Source: Thysanoteuthis rhombus (taxonomy: Eukaryota > Mollusca > Cephalopoda > Oegopsida > Thysanoteuthidae). From it: a stretch of DNA of 64,000 nucleotides. A program made the translations under genes and the position numbers. Shown here one piece after another: positions 25,103-35,384 of the stretch; position 1 is the first letter of the stretch; each line of letters begins with the position of its first letter. Where the stretch lies: NCBI GenBank assembly GCA_963457665.1, contig OY735225.1, forward strand, positions 1,156,501-1,220,500, in the 5' to 3' direction. A model generated the notes under the pieces. The model made no database searches and was not told where the DNA came from. It was given only the letters and a program-made list of their open reading frames with translations.

Positions 25103-25925
25103 GTGATTCTTCCTCTGGGCAAAGCAAATATTTTTCAGTATTGTTTTTACACACGATTCGGAATGAAATATTTCATGCTTTGGAAATTTAGTATTGATTA
25201 TATATTGTTCTTTATCATATATGATGGGAAAGGTACCCAATTTGCCGCTGAGTTAACTAAGTTGGAGAATGTATCATCACGTGTTATGATGTTCATTATG
25301 AAACCATTGCTACAAGAGAGATATTGTGTTTACCGTTGATAATCACTGCACAAGTCTTGGCTTATCTGACAGCCATATTGCACAATTAACAGGTACGCAT
25401 GGTATCATCAGACTGAACAGTAAAAAATATACTTCCCCAACTGCAGAATAATACAACCGTTCAATGGAAGAAGTTGATATGACAGATCGGCATTCGGCTA
25501 CTTAGGGCAGTTCTCAGGAAACGCAGAAAGAAATACTACATAAAATATTCTTCCACTTGCTTGACACGCCTCTATGGAATTCTCACATTCTGTTCAAGGC
25601 CATTCATAAGTCAGAACTTTCATCATTGCAGTATAGAGTGAAGGTAATCAAGGACAGTATTGAAAAGAACTGTTCTCAGCTTCCAGCTATAAAATCTGGA
25701 AGACCAACATATTTCCAGCCCGCTATACTCAAGGATATTTTCCATTGAACTTCCCCTTTCTGAGAAGAAAAGAGCTGAAACAAACAATGAGGTACGTCAT
25801 CTGTTCTCAGAACGACATGAGGAGATATTTTTTCAAAAGAAATCCGGTACTAGTGCAAGGAATGCAAAATAAATCATGCGCATTAGTCTATGTTTCAAGA
25901 GGTACAATACCTAGTAACATGTAGC
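25103..25925 (+). pseudogene. piggyBac-type transposase remnant
   Basis: DNA transposase of the piggyBac (DDE_Tnp_1_7) family, broken. In one frame at 25225-25339 it reads DGKGTQFAAELTKLENVSSR then VMMFIMKPLLQERYCVY. A frameshift follows, and the next frame begins VDNHCTSLGL, where the family has the conserved VDNxYTS segment. Downstream come YNRSMEEVDMTDR (the family's N-x-x-M-G-G-V-D-x-x-D block), then KIFFHLLDTPLWNSHILFKA and a tail at 25557-25748. A cysteine-bearing end (RYVICSQN...) lies near 25790-25830. In-frame stops and frameshifts are visible, and the N-terminal half is missing or unrecognisable. I did not find paired TTAA ends with inverted repeats. Confidence 0.8.
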
Positions 25926-25929
25926 ATTT

Positions 25930-26249
25930 TTCTAATCAATTCTCTTTGTAAAGATTCTGTAAATAAAGTATGTTTATAAATTTTATAATTTCTTTTTTTT
26001 TTTTTTTGTCTTTTTTCTTTTGTTCGGTATTGTAGGGCTGTTAAAAAGTTGTGTGCCAGGAACTGTTTTATAAGATATCGTCTGGTGATACCAAAAGATC
26101 ATCAAAAATAAGGCATGAAAGGTTTCGATTAGCAAATCAATAATCACCGAGCAGTTCCGGCATTTTTGAGAACCAAATCAACATATTTTCAAGTTCTGTT
26201 CAATCTATCATTAATAGAATCAGAAAAACAATAATAAACAAAAACTTAC
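25930..26249. other. Non-coding stretch, no gene seen
   Basis: AT-rich, with a T-homopolymer near 25990-26007. Nothing was recognised. Confidence 0.4.
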
Positions 26250-26297
<48 letters not shown>

Positions 26298-26298
26298 T
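26250..26298. repeat. (GATA)n microsatellite
   Basis: About 11-12 uninterrupted GATA units ending in GATTGATC. Confidence 0.95.
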
Positions 26299-27085
26299 GA
26301 TCTAACGCGCAAGAGATAAAATTTGCGAACTGGCTCGGTACACTTAATAACATAGACAATCGAAAACTCATTTTTCCTGTTCTGGTGATGTCGTAAAACT
26401 TCTTTGCATTTTTCTGATTTATTGACAAGCGCAAACGAATTATGAAATAAATAGTATTTTTAAAATATCAGTCAGATTCATAGGCTATAAAAGGTTCATT
26501 GTGAAATTTCGAAGTTCATAACTGGGTTAGGATGAGTGAATATAAAGCAGATTTAAAGTATTTGAAAGCAGCATAAATCCTTCTCTTTATGATTAATGCA
26601 AGTTTTAATGAGAAATACAGATAAGAAAAATAGAATGTCACAAAAAACAACTGGGTACCAATTTGCAAATCCCTACCTCTACCCTCCGTCCGAATATCCA
26701 CTATCAATTCGGGTGCGATCATGTCTCGTCCCCGGTTTAATCGATAAACCAATAATTTTGTCACCTTTTGTTGGCAATTTTAAAAATCAGCTATAGTTAA
26801 TTTGCACTTCCAAAGAATATAATTTACTTTGAAAATGTTAGTCCTCTCATTACTCAACAGAAATTTGAATTTAAAAAATCGTCACATTCTGCATGAAAAG
26901 AAAAACGGTGAAATGTCGTTTGTTTGTTTGTTTTTTCTATCCGAGAGGTTGGTATACTCCTTCATCGGATATCTTGTCAACAATAGCAGACGACCTGTGC
27001 GGAGTTTAAGCGTTGGAGGGCAAAAAAATGGGGTTGACTCAGTTCCTTTCTAATGATTGGAAGTCACTTAATCGGTAAGACTCTA
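26299..27085. other. Non-coding stretch, no gene seen
   Basis: Overlapping short open frames without recognisable domains. No supported feature. Confidence 0.35.
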
Positions 27086-27089
27086 GTAG

Positions 27090-28885
27090 TAACGGCCATT
27101 GTTGCCAAATCATACTTCATTTTTTGTGGAAAGGCCCTCCAAAAAAAGGCTAAGATCGGTTGAATCTTCCTCACGTTCGGCTAATTTTATGGCTAAAAAT
27201 GCTATATAGCCATTTAAGGTAAATCCAGATCAAATTATCATTCAGAGTAGTACTTTACTTTTCAAATTTACAAAAAAATAAAAATAAAAAATAGCACCTG
27301 GGTCCAAAAATCTTCTCGAAGCAAAAGTTTCGGTTGGAATTCGGTTTATTGGTCTTATGAAAATGAATCATGAAAAATGTTTTTTCTGTGTTGTTCGTTT
27401 TGCTTTGACTAATCCTGGCCTTATTAACTTTCATCGGGAAAGCGAGTGAATAAGTTTCAAAGTGGGTGACCGATTTACAATGTATGTATAATGTAAAATT
27501 GAAGCCTTTGGTTCTGTGGAAATCCCGATGGTCCTGAAAGCCATCACTCTACAAGGTGTAGACCATGTATACGTCAGAGAACTGCAAGATATATGCAGTC
27601 ACAGCAGCTCCTTTATCAGGCTACATAAAGACTCGGGGCCCTTCCAGCTCAAAAAGGGGTAAGACAAGGTGATGCCAGCTCATCCAAACTCTTCACAACC
27701 TGCCTCGAGATGATCTTCAGAAACGTAAACTGGAAAAATAAAGGAATCGAAATAGACGGCGAATATCTAAGCAACCTCAGATTTGCAGACGACATCACCC
27801 TTTTTACAGAGAACCTACACAACCTCCAACTAATGCTAGATGAACTAAATGGAGAGAGCAAGAAAGTCGGCCTACACGTGAACTTCAGCAAGACGAAGAT
27901 CATGTACAACAACCACATCGGAAATAAGAACACAATGATCAAAATCGAAGACGCAAAACTAGAGAAAGCAGACTACTATATCTACCTAAGACAACAAATC
28001 TCCATGAGATCCTCAGAAGAAGAAGAAATCAAGCGAAGAATCACACTAGGATGGCAAGCCTTTGGCAGAGCAAGCTCAACCTTCAAAAACAAGAAGATCC
28101 CATTAATCCTACATAGAAGGGTATTTAACCAATGCATCATCTCGATAGTCACCTATGGAGCTGAAACTGGAACCTAACCAAGACATTGACCTGCAGACTG
28201 AGAAGCATACAACGTGCACACGAAATAATCATGCTCAACCTCACACGGAGAGATCACAAGATAGCACAGGATATCAAGGAGAAAATAGTACTCCGAGACA
28301 TCAAAGAATCCATTAGAAAACTCAAATGGCGAGGGGCTGGTCATGTTACAAGAATGGCAGACAACCGATGGACATCGCGACTCACAACATGGATCCCCAA
28401 AGATCACTTTTGCAACCGAGGTAGGCAGAATACAAGATGGAGAGACGAACTAGATAAATGTAGGATGCATTGGCTCCGTGACACCCACGATAGAGAATTG
28501 TGGCGAATCCTGGGGAAGGTCTATGTCCAACGACGGACGATAAAAGACCAATGATGATGATGTTGATGATGATTTACGACACCTGATGTTCAATTTACTA
28601 TGTAATATCTGCCGAACATGGCCTTTACTTTGTTATTTTCGACAAAAACTGCTTTTAAAATGGTTAAAATCAGCTAAATTTCTTCCACTTTTGGCTAACC
28701 TTATGGCTAAAAATATCAAACATATTTTTTAAGTTAGGTATAAAATAGATTTAAATCAACTAATTATTTTTTCAAAATTGCCTAATTTTCGGCTATCTTT
28801 TCTTGTAGCTTTTTTATTGGCTAAATAGGGAAAAATCGGTAGATCTAGTCGAAAAATGGCTGATTTGGCATTCCTGGTTACGGTC
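27090..28885. mobile_element. TIR element split by a LINE insertion, family T4
   Basis: The left end GTAACGGCCATTGTTGCCAA...ATCA (from about 27090) and the inverted right end (GTAACCAGGAATGCCAAATC, reverse complement of about 28862-28881) share the outer GTAAC and inner TGCCAAATCA blocks. Left-arm text (GGCTAATTTTATGGCTAAAA near 27180) and right-arm text (GGCTAACCTTATGGCTAAAA near 28694) are related. The LINE at 27500-28572 lies between the arms. Without it the element would be roughly 0.7 kb. No transposase was seen. Confidence 0.5.
27500..28572 (+). mobile_element. RTE-like LINE family A, best-preserved 3' half
   Basis: It begins inside the reverse transcriptase (FGSVEIPMVLKAITLQGV). A 155-codon frame at 27710-28177 contains the catalytic segment LRFADDITLFTENL, then HVNFSKTKIMYNN. 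The next frame (28186-28554, 122 codons) carries GHVTRMADNRW, GRQNTRWRDELDKC and ELWRILGKVYVQRRTIKDQ and ends at a stop. The two frames are separated by what looks like a single missing base near 28167: GAAACTGGAACC here, GAAACATGGAACC in the copy at 10634. It ends in a (GAT)n-like tail at 28551-28572. It is 5' truncated and inactive. Confidence 0.9.
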
Positions 28886-28889
28886 ACCC

Positions 28890-30420
28890 GAAAAAAATAT
28901 CGGTCAATTAAAAAGAAATGACAAAATATATGTAAAAATTCCCTCGAATATTATTTTTTTTAATTATTGCTCTGTTAAAATGACATAAATTTCAATCTTT
29001 ATCAGTAAGTGGAAGAATAAAACATTTTTTAGATCGAAATAATAAAAAAATCCCTATGAAAACTTTTTATGTTAATTTCATTTTTATTTTTACGGGGAAT
29101 AGCCGTTGAATATAAATGAGCGTATGAAGATAAAAAATATGCCAAGATGAGAAATATTTTACTCATTTTTCAGTGTTTTGAATTTCTAAACAATACCTTA
29201 TGGCCGATTCCGTGCACTTGATTTTTCAAAAAGTTGAACAGAATTTATTTTGCTATGGACTTACATTTATGCATGTGTAAAACCCATTATTCAACTGCTA
29301 TAACATCTTTTTAATCATCAAATTAATTAATTTCATCGAGAAAAAAAAATCCAGAAATTATGAATAAAAACTTCTTTACAAGAAATTTCGTCCTTTATTA
29401 TATAAGTACTGAGAAATGTTTTTCATCAAGACGGAAGATATGCTTAGTTTAGCTCTTATCGATATTAGCAAATATTAACGCCATTTCTTTTTCGCTTCCA
29501 CATAAACAACTTTCCATGCTGTTAATTTTATGAAAAATATCCGGTTCAATAAAGTTTGGGCACAGAAAGTTAATTGCAGATTTTTTTCCCAATTTTATTC
29601 TTAATGACGGAGAAATTTTGTCTATTAACAAAGCTGGTCAAAGACTGTTGTGATTCAGACCAGACTGGCTATTCTAGAACGGCGAGAGTATACGTCTGAC
29701 TGGAGAATTCAGGCGAGGGACATCAATTCATAGATGTCCCCCTTCCCCAAGCAGGCTGGCTCCAGCGAACACTTGTTTGAAAGGACTCTAGATTGGCCAA
29801 TGAAAGGGGATTCATCATGTGACTGCTTACTACTATGTCCGCATTTTACCCGGCTGCTGCTGATTTTTTTTCATCTAGGCAGAAAATTGCATGTTTTTCC
29901 ACAGGCGTTTCGAGCCTCTTTTTTGTACAAATTATAAAGGCCCAATAAAAACCACTTATAAGCAGCAAATCAATCAACAATGCGAGAGACAACAATTTTA
30001 TCAACAATAAAGAACTTGATCAATTATTCAGAGATAATTATCTAATAGCGTTTTGATAAAACACAATTATTTTATATAAAGACCTAATGGAAATAACCGT
30101 ATACTCCGGAGGTGTACTTCCGTATGACAGGTGGAAAGAAAAGGTCCAGCTTAGCATTGCAGTTACGTAAATACAACCCCGTTATGGAAGCTTTAAAAAA
30201 TCATTCTCTATTATTGAATTTGATCTTCATTTCTTCAGATTTTTAAAAAAAAATTTGAGAAAAATTATTACGTGCAACAGTTTTCAGTGAGACATTTTTT
30301 CCGAGAAATACCTTTTGAAAATACATTCGCTGAGTACGGTTTTTCAAAAGGATTTGTTAACTCGCTATTGCTGGTGAAATATTAACATTATGGTTAGGAT
30401 TTTTTGATCACATTCATCAA
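28890..30420. other. Non-coding stretch, no gene seen
   Basis: AT-rich. A small hairpin, GGGACATC-8 nt-GATGTCCC, lies at about 29717-29740. Nothing else was recognised. Confidence 0.4.
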
Positions 30421-30423
30421 CGA

Positions 30424-30458
30424 GAGAGAGAGGGAGAGAGAGAGAGAGAGAGAGAGAA
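30424..30458. repeat. (GA)n microsatellite
   Basis: A GAGAGA run with a single GGGA interruption. Confidence 0.9.
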
Positions 30459-30519
30459 AGGAGAAAGAGCGAGGATCAATTGCTTTTTTGGCGAATTTTC
30501 GATTGAACGAGATTAGATT

Positions 30520-30650
30520 AAACATGCTCGGCTGCGCTAGGATCAAACTCCCTTGTTTCATTATAATCTAAAAGGTGAACAAAACAGAATTCATTTCTCC
30601 ATACAATGTTATTCCAAAACTATGTGTCCGATTTCAAGACCTGAGTAGGG
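30520..30650 (+). repeat. Dispersed repeat family Y
   Basis: GCTCGGCTGCGCTAGGATCA, then CTCCCTTGTTTCATT, then AACAAAACAGAATTCATTTC. The same series occurs at about 60410-60540, and its first part at 5575-5640. The class is unknown. Confidence 0.6.
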
Positions 30651-30811
30651 CATTGGAAGTAAGAAATGAATTCATTTTTAGCGTACGTCAATGTTCTTTG
30701 TGCATGGGTCAGTGGGTTTTATTTATTGCCATTCGTGACCCATCATTGTTATTTACGAAAATTATGTCAAAACTTAATAGTAAGGAGTTTGACATAAGAA
30801 AGGAAACACCT

Positions 30812-30960
30812 ACCCAGACTTATGGTTAATCTGCCACTTGCCCTGAGAGCAAGGAAGGGAGAAAGACAGAGAAAGCATACCCAGTCTTTTGGTTAATCCA
30901 ACACTGACTTCGAAAGCAAGACATAAATAAAGAGAAGAAGGAAAAGCTTACTCAGCTGAA
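30812..30960. repeat. Tandem repeat of about 68 bp, two units plus a partial
   Basis: TACCCAGACTTATGGTTAATC (30812) recurs as TACCCAGTCTTTTGGTTAATC (about 30880), each followed by a purine-rich GAAAGAC/AAAGAGAAG stretch. A third partial unit starts TACTCAGC near 30949. A single similar unit (CATACTCAGCCTAATGGTTA) occurs at about 1147. Confidence 0.65.
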
Positions 30961-31149
30961 CTCATCAGCTTCCAGAGATGATAATGGTAAATGGGGTTTT
31001 CATCACCTCAGACGCCATAGTCAAACATTCTTCGTTACCACTTCTTTTGTGACTTTACAATATTATCTGTCGAGAAGAAGAAATAGAAGAGAATTCCTTT
31101 CTAAAAAGACTTCTATGGAACCTTAAGTAATCTTATCTTACATTTATTT

Positions 31150-32553
31150 TGTAGCATCCCCTATACTTTTAATTATGAATCAAAATACGAAAACTTTCTT
31201 TTGGCTAAATATCAAAAATGTCACTTCCGACGACGTCTCCCTATAAAAGCCCTGAATGCGCGTGGTCGAACGATCATTGGCACCGGCACCACTAGCTGAT
31301 TACGCCCTTTTGGCCCCAGCACATGTTGCCGGTTACTCTTCCTCTCTCTTTCTTCCTCACTAAGATCAGCCGCATTGGGAGCCTTTGGACTCGTCCTTGG
31401 GCTCTCCTATTGTTACTCGGCCCAGCTGCAGGGAAGTAGTTCACCCTAGGGGCAGCACTGTCCTATTTCACAAAAAGGGACAGGTTGGGCTCGTCCTGAC
31501 GCTTTCGGGACTGCAGTTGCTTTAGCAACCAAAGTCACGTCGGCTATCTTTGATGGGTTACTCCTATTTTCCCCACGTGAGGCCCTGACCTTGTGTCGCA
31601 TTTTGCTCTGGTGGGAGAGTGAATAAATAGATCCTCTCCGAGATCAGCATCATTTCGCCGGCCTTCCAGCCGATCTGAACTTAGCCATTTTTCCAACGTG
31701 ACAAATCTCTGTACTAACTTTGCCTATTTCACTTCACCGGTGTCGAGGCATATCACATAAGCACAGCTATACATCTACTCAACTGTGTCCTCACCACGTG
31801 CTCCCAGGGCGTATGCACCTCTCACTCTCATGAATGAAATGCCAATGCTTTTTACAACATGGTGGTCACGATGATCTGTCTTCTAATTCTCTGTACTTCG
31901 GGAAGCACTCATAGATTAAACTCTGTGTGTTCTCTGTCTTTCATAGTCTGTTCGCTGTGTATCTACCGGCGTCGGAGAATGGCCCCCAAGCTGTACATGC
32001 AACTTAGCAGTTTGGCATACACACTGAACCCCGTCTCCATTGGTATGCCCCAAGCCTTTTGGATCCAAAAGCAGTTCAGACACACCCGCATCGACTTTGA
32101 TGAATGTACTATCATGGCAACAAAAGCTCCTACCTTTCATCTAAAAGCTCTCTCTTATTTTCTCTTCTCCTTACACAATCGATCGTATCAATGTTTTCAT
32201 TACAAGTACTTCATTTTTTATTTGTTACTTGTCATTAATGTTCCTGTATTGAATGTACGTTTTATTTGTCCATCCAAATCCTTGTATATGTTCTTTTTAC
32301 CCTGTTTCATCTCCACATCTATGTTCATACTTAGTGCACATTCTCTTCACACATCTCCCTTTCCTTTTTACTCATCTCCAGTGACGTCAGCATAACCACC
32401 AAATCGTGTGGAAGCAAAATCCTTTGTCTCCAACATCTTCGTGCTATTTGGTTCTTTTTCCTTAATCTATTTTTATATTTTATTTTATCCATTTACTCAC
32501 TAATCATATTTTATTATCTTCCTGCAATAAATGCTGCATCCTGCTACGTTTAC
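31150..32553 (+). mobile_element. Solo-LTR-like element, family G1, copy C (most complete)
   Basis: It begins TGTAGCATCCCC at 31150. A TATA box with context (CCCTATAAAAGCCCTGAA) sits at about 31240, and a candidate poly(A) signal AATAAA at about 32527. It ends near GCTACGTTTACA (32543-32554), so it has the TG...CA format and internal order of an LTR. It is longer than copies A and B because of a nested insert at 31371-31640. No flanking target duplication was convincing. Long open frames inside (for example 31859-32395) are not genes: the same tract in the sister copies is broken. Confidence 0.65.
31371..31640. mobile_element. Nested 270-bp GC-richer insertion with 8-bp target duplication
   Basis: Sequence from CGCATTGGGAGCC to ATCCTCTCCG interrupts the LTR. 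It is flanked by perfect 8-bp direct repeats AGATCAGC at 31363-31370 and 31641-31648. Copies A and B keep the uninterrupted site (TAAGATTGGTATGATTTCGC in A; the same position in B reads TAAAATCGGTATCATTTTGC). An 8-bp duplication is typical of hAT-like and some other DNA transposons. I could not see convincing terminal inverted repeats. Confidence 0.7.
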
Positions 32554-32856
32554 ATGCAATGCAGCGCTATACCATGCTATAAATTTGGAAACTCACTCTT
32601 GGAGCAGTGGATCGGACACTGAAGGACATGGAAAAGCAAAGGCATCATGCGCACAATATATTAACCAAGGCAATGCCGGGTACTTCCGTTCATCTCAAAC
32701 TAAACTTCAAGAAAAAATTCTGTGACAAATAATTTGATGTTTTTTGTATTTTTCCCCCATTACATGAGGGGCATTGAAATGAAAAATGGGACATAGATGC
32801 TGCCATGGAATAATTGCAACCAACAGTCTGGAGAAAATTTAACAGAAAGGAGAGTC

Positions 32857-32900
32857 ATCGTCGTCGTCGTCGTCGTCATCATCATTATTATTATTAATTT
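32857..32900. repeat. (TCG)n-(TCA)n-(TTA)n trinucleotide tract
   Basis: A compound trinucleotide microsatellite that shifts from TCG units through TCA to TTA units. Confidence 0.9.
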
Positions 32901-33764
32901 TATCATCAATGACTACTTTTTACTCACACCCTAATCTTTTAGTTGCGTCTTCTAATAAAAATAGATGGAAAAAAATTATTAATAAGTGGAACTACCAGAG
33001 AGTTATCGTTCTTTGTGATGACGTCAGCAATTTCGGGCTTCGACTTGTGTTGCTTTCAACAGAAAAGAGTGCTAAGCGCAGTCCTGGCTTTTTGTTTTGG
33101 TTCTACTTCCCTGCATAAACAAGGGAATATATCACTGCCACAACTCACTAAGCAAGATAAGGGGGTACACTATTTCATTTTAAAATTTGGATTAAGTTTC
33201 TAACATGTCCTGAATGAAAAAAAGGTGGAAAAATGAGATGAAAACTAAATGAATGGACGCTCTACAGACAAAACTTGTTGATCAGTTAAAAACCGCACAG
33301 GTTCTGGTTTGCTATTCATTTTCTTATTCTTTCTTCTTCAAGAACGAAATATATTTCTTTTCTGTTATCTTTAAGTAAAATATTCTAAAAAGTAACTTGA
33401 AACAAAAGAAATTCCCAGTTGAGTTTAAAAAATAGAAAATTATACTTTTTTTTCTTTTAAATGAAAAAAAAAATTACTAATGAATGACATTTCCGTATAT
33501 TATTCTCATTCAAAATCCGTATTGAACGTTGAAATACGCATTTAAGCGATAAGAATGTACAACACATTGTCACTGAAAAACACCCGACCAGACATGTTTT
33601 CCTCAAATTCTTCTATATTCAGCTGATAAAACAGCCTGGAAACTTTCGATTTTGTTACTTATATTGATTTTCCTCCCTCTACCTTTGCCCGGTAAAGTAA
33701 ATTAATACTGACCAAATAAATCAGTCTGCTACATTTAATATTTTTTTTGCATTTTATTTGCCAG
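32901..33764. other. Upstream region of the RAD6-like gene with a candidate 5' UTR splice acceptor
   Basis: Non-coding and AT-rich. Immediately before the gene, 33741-33764 is a T-rich tract ending in TTTGCCAG, a good splice acceptor shape. If used, the final 5' UTR exon would begin at 33765, 66 bases before the ATG, and the transcript would start further upstream. I see no convincing matching donor or core promoter by eye. Confidence 0.4.
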
Positions 33765-33830
33765 TTTCAAAGCGAAAAGCCCTAAAAGACAAAACTAGCA
33801 AATACCTTGGACGTAAATTAAAATCTCACC

Positions 33831-34310
33831 ATGTCCACCCCAGCTCGACGACGTTTAATGCGTGACTTCATGCGGCTTCAGGAAGACCCCCCAGCCGGGG
33901 TCAGCGGGGCACCGACCGACAATAACATAATGTTGTGGAATGCTGTCATTTTTGGACCCTCAGACACCCCATTCGAGGACGGGACGTTTAAACTAACAAT
34001 AAAATTCACTGAAGAATACCCAAACAAACCCCCTACCGTCCGCTTTGCTTCAAAGATGTTCCACCCGAATATCTACGCTGACGGTAGTATTTGTCTGGAC
34101 ATATTGCAGAATAGATGGAGCCCCACCTATGATGTCTCTTCCATCTTGACGTCCATCCAGTCTTTATTAGACGAACCTAACCCGAACAGTCCAGCCAACA
34201 ACCTGGCAGCCCAACTCTACCAGGAAAACCGCAGAGAATATGAAAAAAGGGTCAGAACAATCGTCGAAGAGAGTTGGATCTTCCAAAACACAGCCAGTCC
34301 TTCTGAATAA
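33831..34310 (+). CDS. UBE2B: RAD6-type ubiquitin-conjugating enzyme E2, UBE2A/UBE2B family, intronless
   Basis: E2 enzyme that accepts ubiquitin from E1 on a catalytic cysteine. In other eukaryotes it passes ubiquitin to PCNA with RAD18 and to histone H2B with BRE1-type E3s, and it also serves N-degron E3s. The 159-residue protein is complete. It starts [13 protein letters not shown], the invariant RAD6 N-terminus. The HPN motif is at 78-80, the catalytic Cys88 sits in [20 protein letters not shown], and Ser120 of the [12 protein letters not shown] segment is present. The start follows CTCACC, with A at -3. Usual animal length is about 152; here the C-terminus is extended, ending [12 protein letters not shown]. 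Differences from the very conserved vertebrate form include Met14 for Lys and NL for SQ at 123-124. Vertebrate relatives have several coding introns and this copy has none, while the frame shows no damage. It is therefore probably a functional retrogene, or this lineage's intron-less version. UBE2A and UBE2B cannot be told apart outside vertebrates. Confidence 0.95.
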   Translation: MSTPARRRLMRDFMRLQEDPPAGVSGAPTDNNIMLWNAVIFGPSDTPFEDGTFKLTIKFTEEYPNKPPTVRFASKMFHPNIYADGSICLDILQNRWSPTYDVSSILTSIQSLLDEPNPNSPANNLAAQLYQENRREYEKRVRTIVEESWIFQNTASPSE

Positions 34311-34500
34311 TAAAAATATGAATGAGAAAAATTAAAAAGAAAAAAAATCTTTTCATATGAATGCTAGGACCAAATCATTATCGTTTTGAAATGTATTTTT
34401 GTATAATTCTAACACAATCACCAAATCTGTTTATTATAACCTCTCTGAAAGTAGAGAAGAGTCACCTTTTTTTCTCTCTTTATTGTACAAACCGCAATCA
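34311..34500 (+). other. 3' region of the RAD6-like gene
   Basis: Directly after the stop codon (TAA at 34308) comes TAATAAAAATATG, which contains a possible AATAAA (34311-34316). An A-rich stretch at 34326-34349 could be the remnant of a poly(A) tail if the gene is a retrocopy. No flanking target duplication was found. Confidence 0.4.
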
Positions 34501-34504
34501 ATAT

Positions 34505-34810
34505 GGGTGAATTTTTTTTTCTCCCAAGACGGTTTAAATTGTTTGCCTTAGAGAAAGTCAAATAAGGAAATACACCATTCAAAGCAACCAGCAGGTATTT
34601 TCCTTCCTGTGCACCCCAAAGTAGGTGTAGTTCCAGGGGACCCACTCAACCAGGCTGCAGCCCTTCGTTGTATCAAGGGGGGTAGGGTCGGAAATAATCC
34701 CTGATGCCTTAGGAGTCCCAAAGGCCAAGTACCCAGTTAATTGGACAATTATTGTCTCTACCCACACGTACACATGGGGGCTCCTCCCCACTTGTCCGTG
34801 TGTTACACTC
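34505..34810. repeat. GC-richer block of unknown origin
   Basis: About 300 bases clearly richer in G and C than the surroundings, with CAACCAGGCTGCAGCCCTTC and CACACGTACACATGGGGGCT blocks. Minus-strand frames of 70 and 75 codons overlap it but show no recognisable domain. It may be a SINE or other repeat. No A or B box was evident and no second copy was found in the window. Confidence 0.3.
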
Positions 34811-35384
34811 GTGAGAAGATGGATAAATACATTCCTCCCATTTTTTTTTTCTCCAAATGAGGCATTACTAATCTAATTAGACCACAATTGATTTCTGAGA
34901 AGATTATTGTTCTATTCAGTAATATTAAAAGATTCCAAGGAATAAGCTTAAACTGCTGAGTATGAACAATGATTGTAGGAAATCACAATTTATTCAATGT
35001 AGAGTAATAGAATTAGCAATATTTTTGACAATCAGCTGTATCTAATTTAAAGTAATATTTTCTGACATTTTTCAACTGAAGAGTCATGTCTTGTACAAAT
35101 TGACCACACAAGGTAATTAAACAAAACCTTAGCCCCTGAACCAGACAAACTAACAGATACTTGGACAGGCACTTCTATATTATACATATCTAAGAATCTT
35201 GCTTATTTTATTACTTTTTATTGTCAACATTCAATTTATCAAAATCTTATTACTATAAACTGGTTTTTTTTTTTTTTTTTTTTTTTAATCATTTGCTTGA
35301 AGCTGAAGTTATGACTTTCTTCTAAGCAAAAATATATCTTTGCAATGATATTTTCAGGCACTCTAGCTTTAATCCTGATAGTAG
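34811..35384. other. Non-coding stretch, no gene seen
   Basis: AT-rich, with a T-homopolymer at about 35265-35286. Nothing else was recognised. Confidence 0.4.

Noticed and set aside
31859..32395. 178-codon open frame, the longest in the left half apart from nothing better
   Set aside because: It lies inside LTR-like copy C. The matching tract in copies A and B is broken and nothing resembles gag, pol or env.
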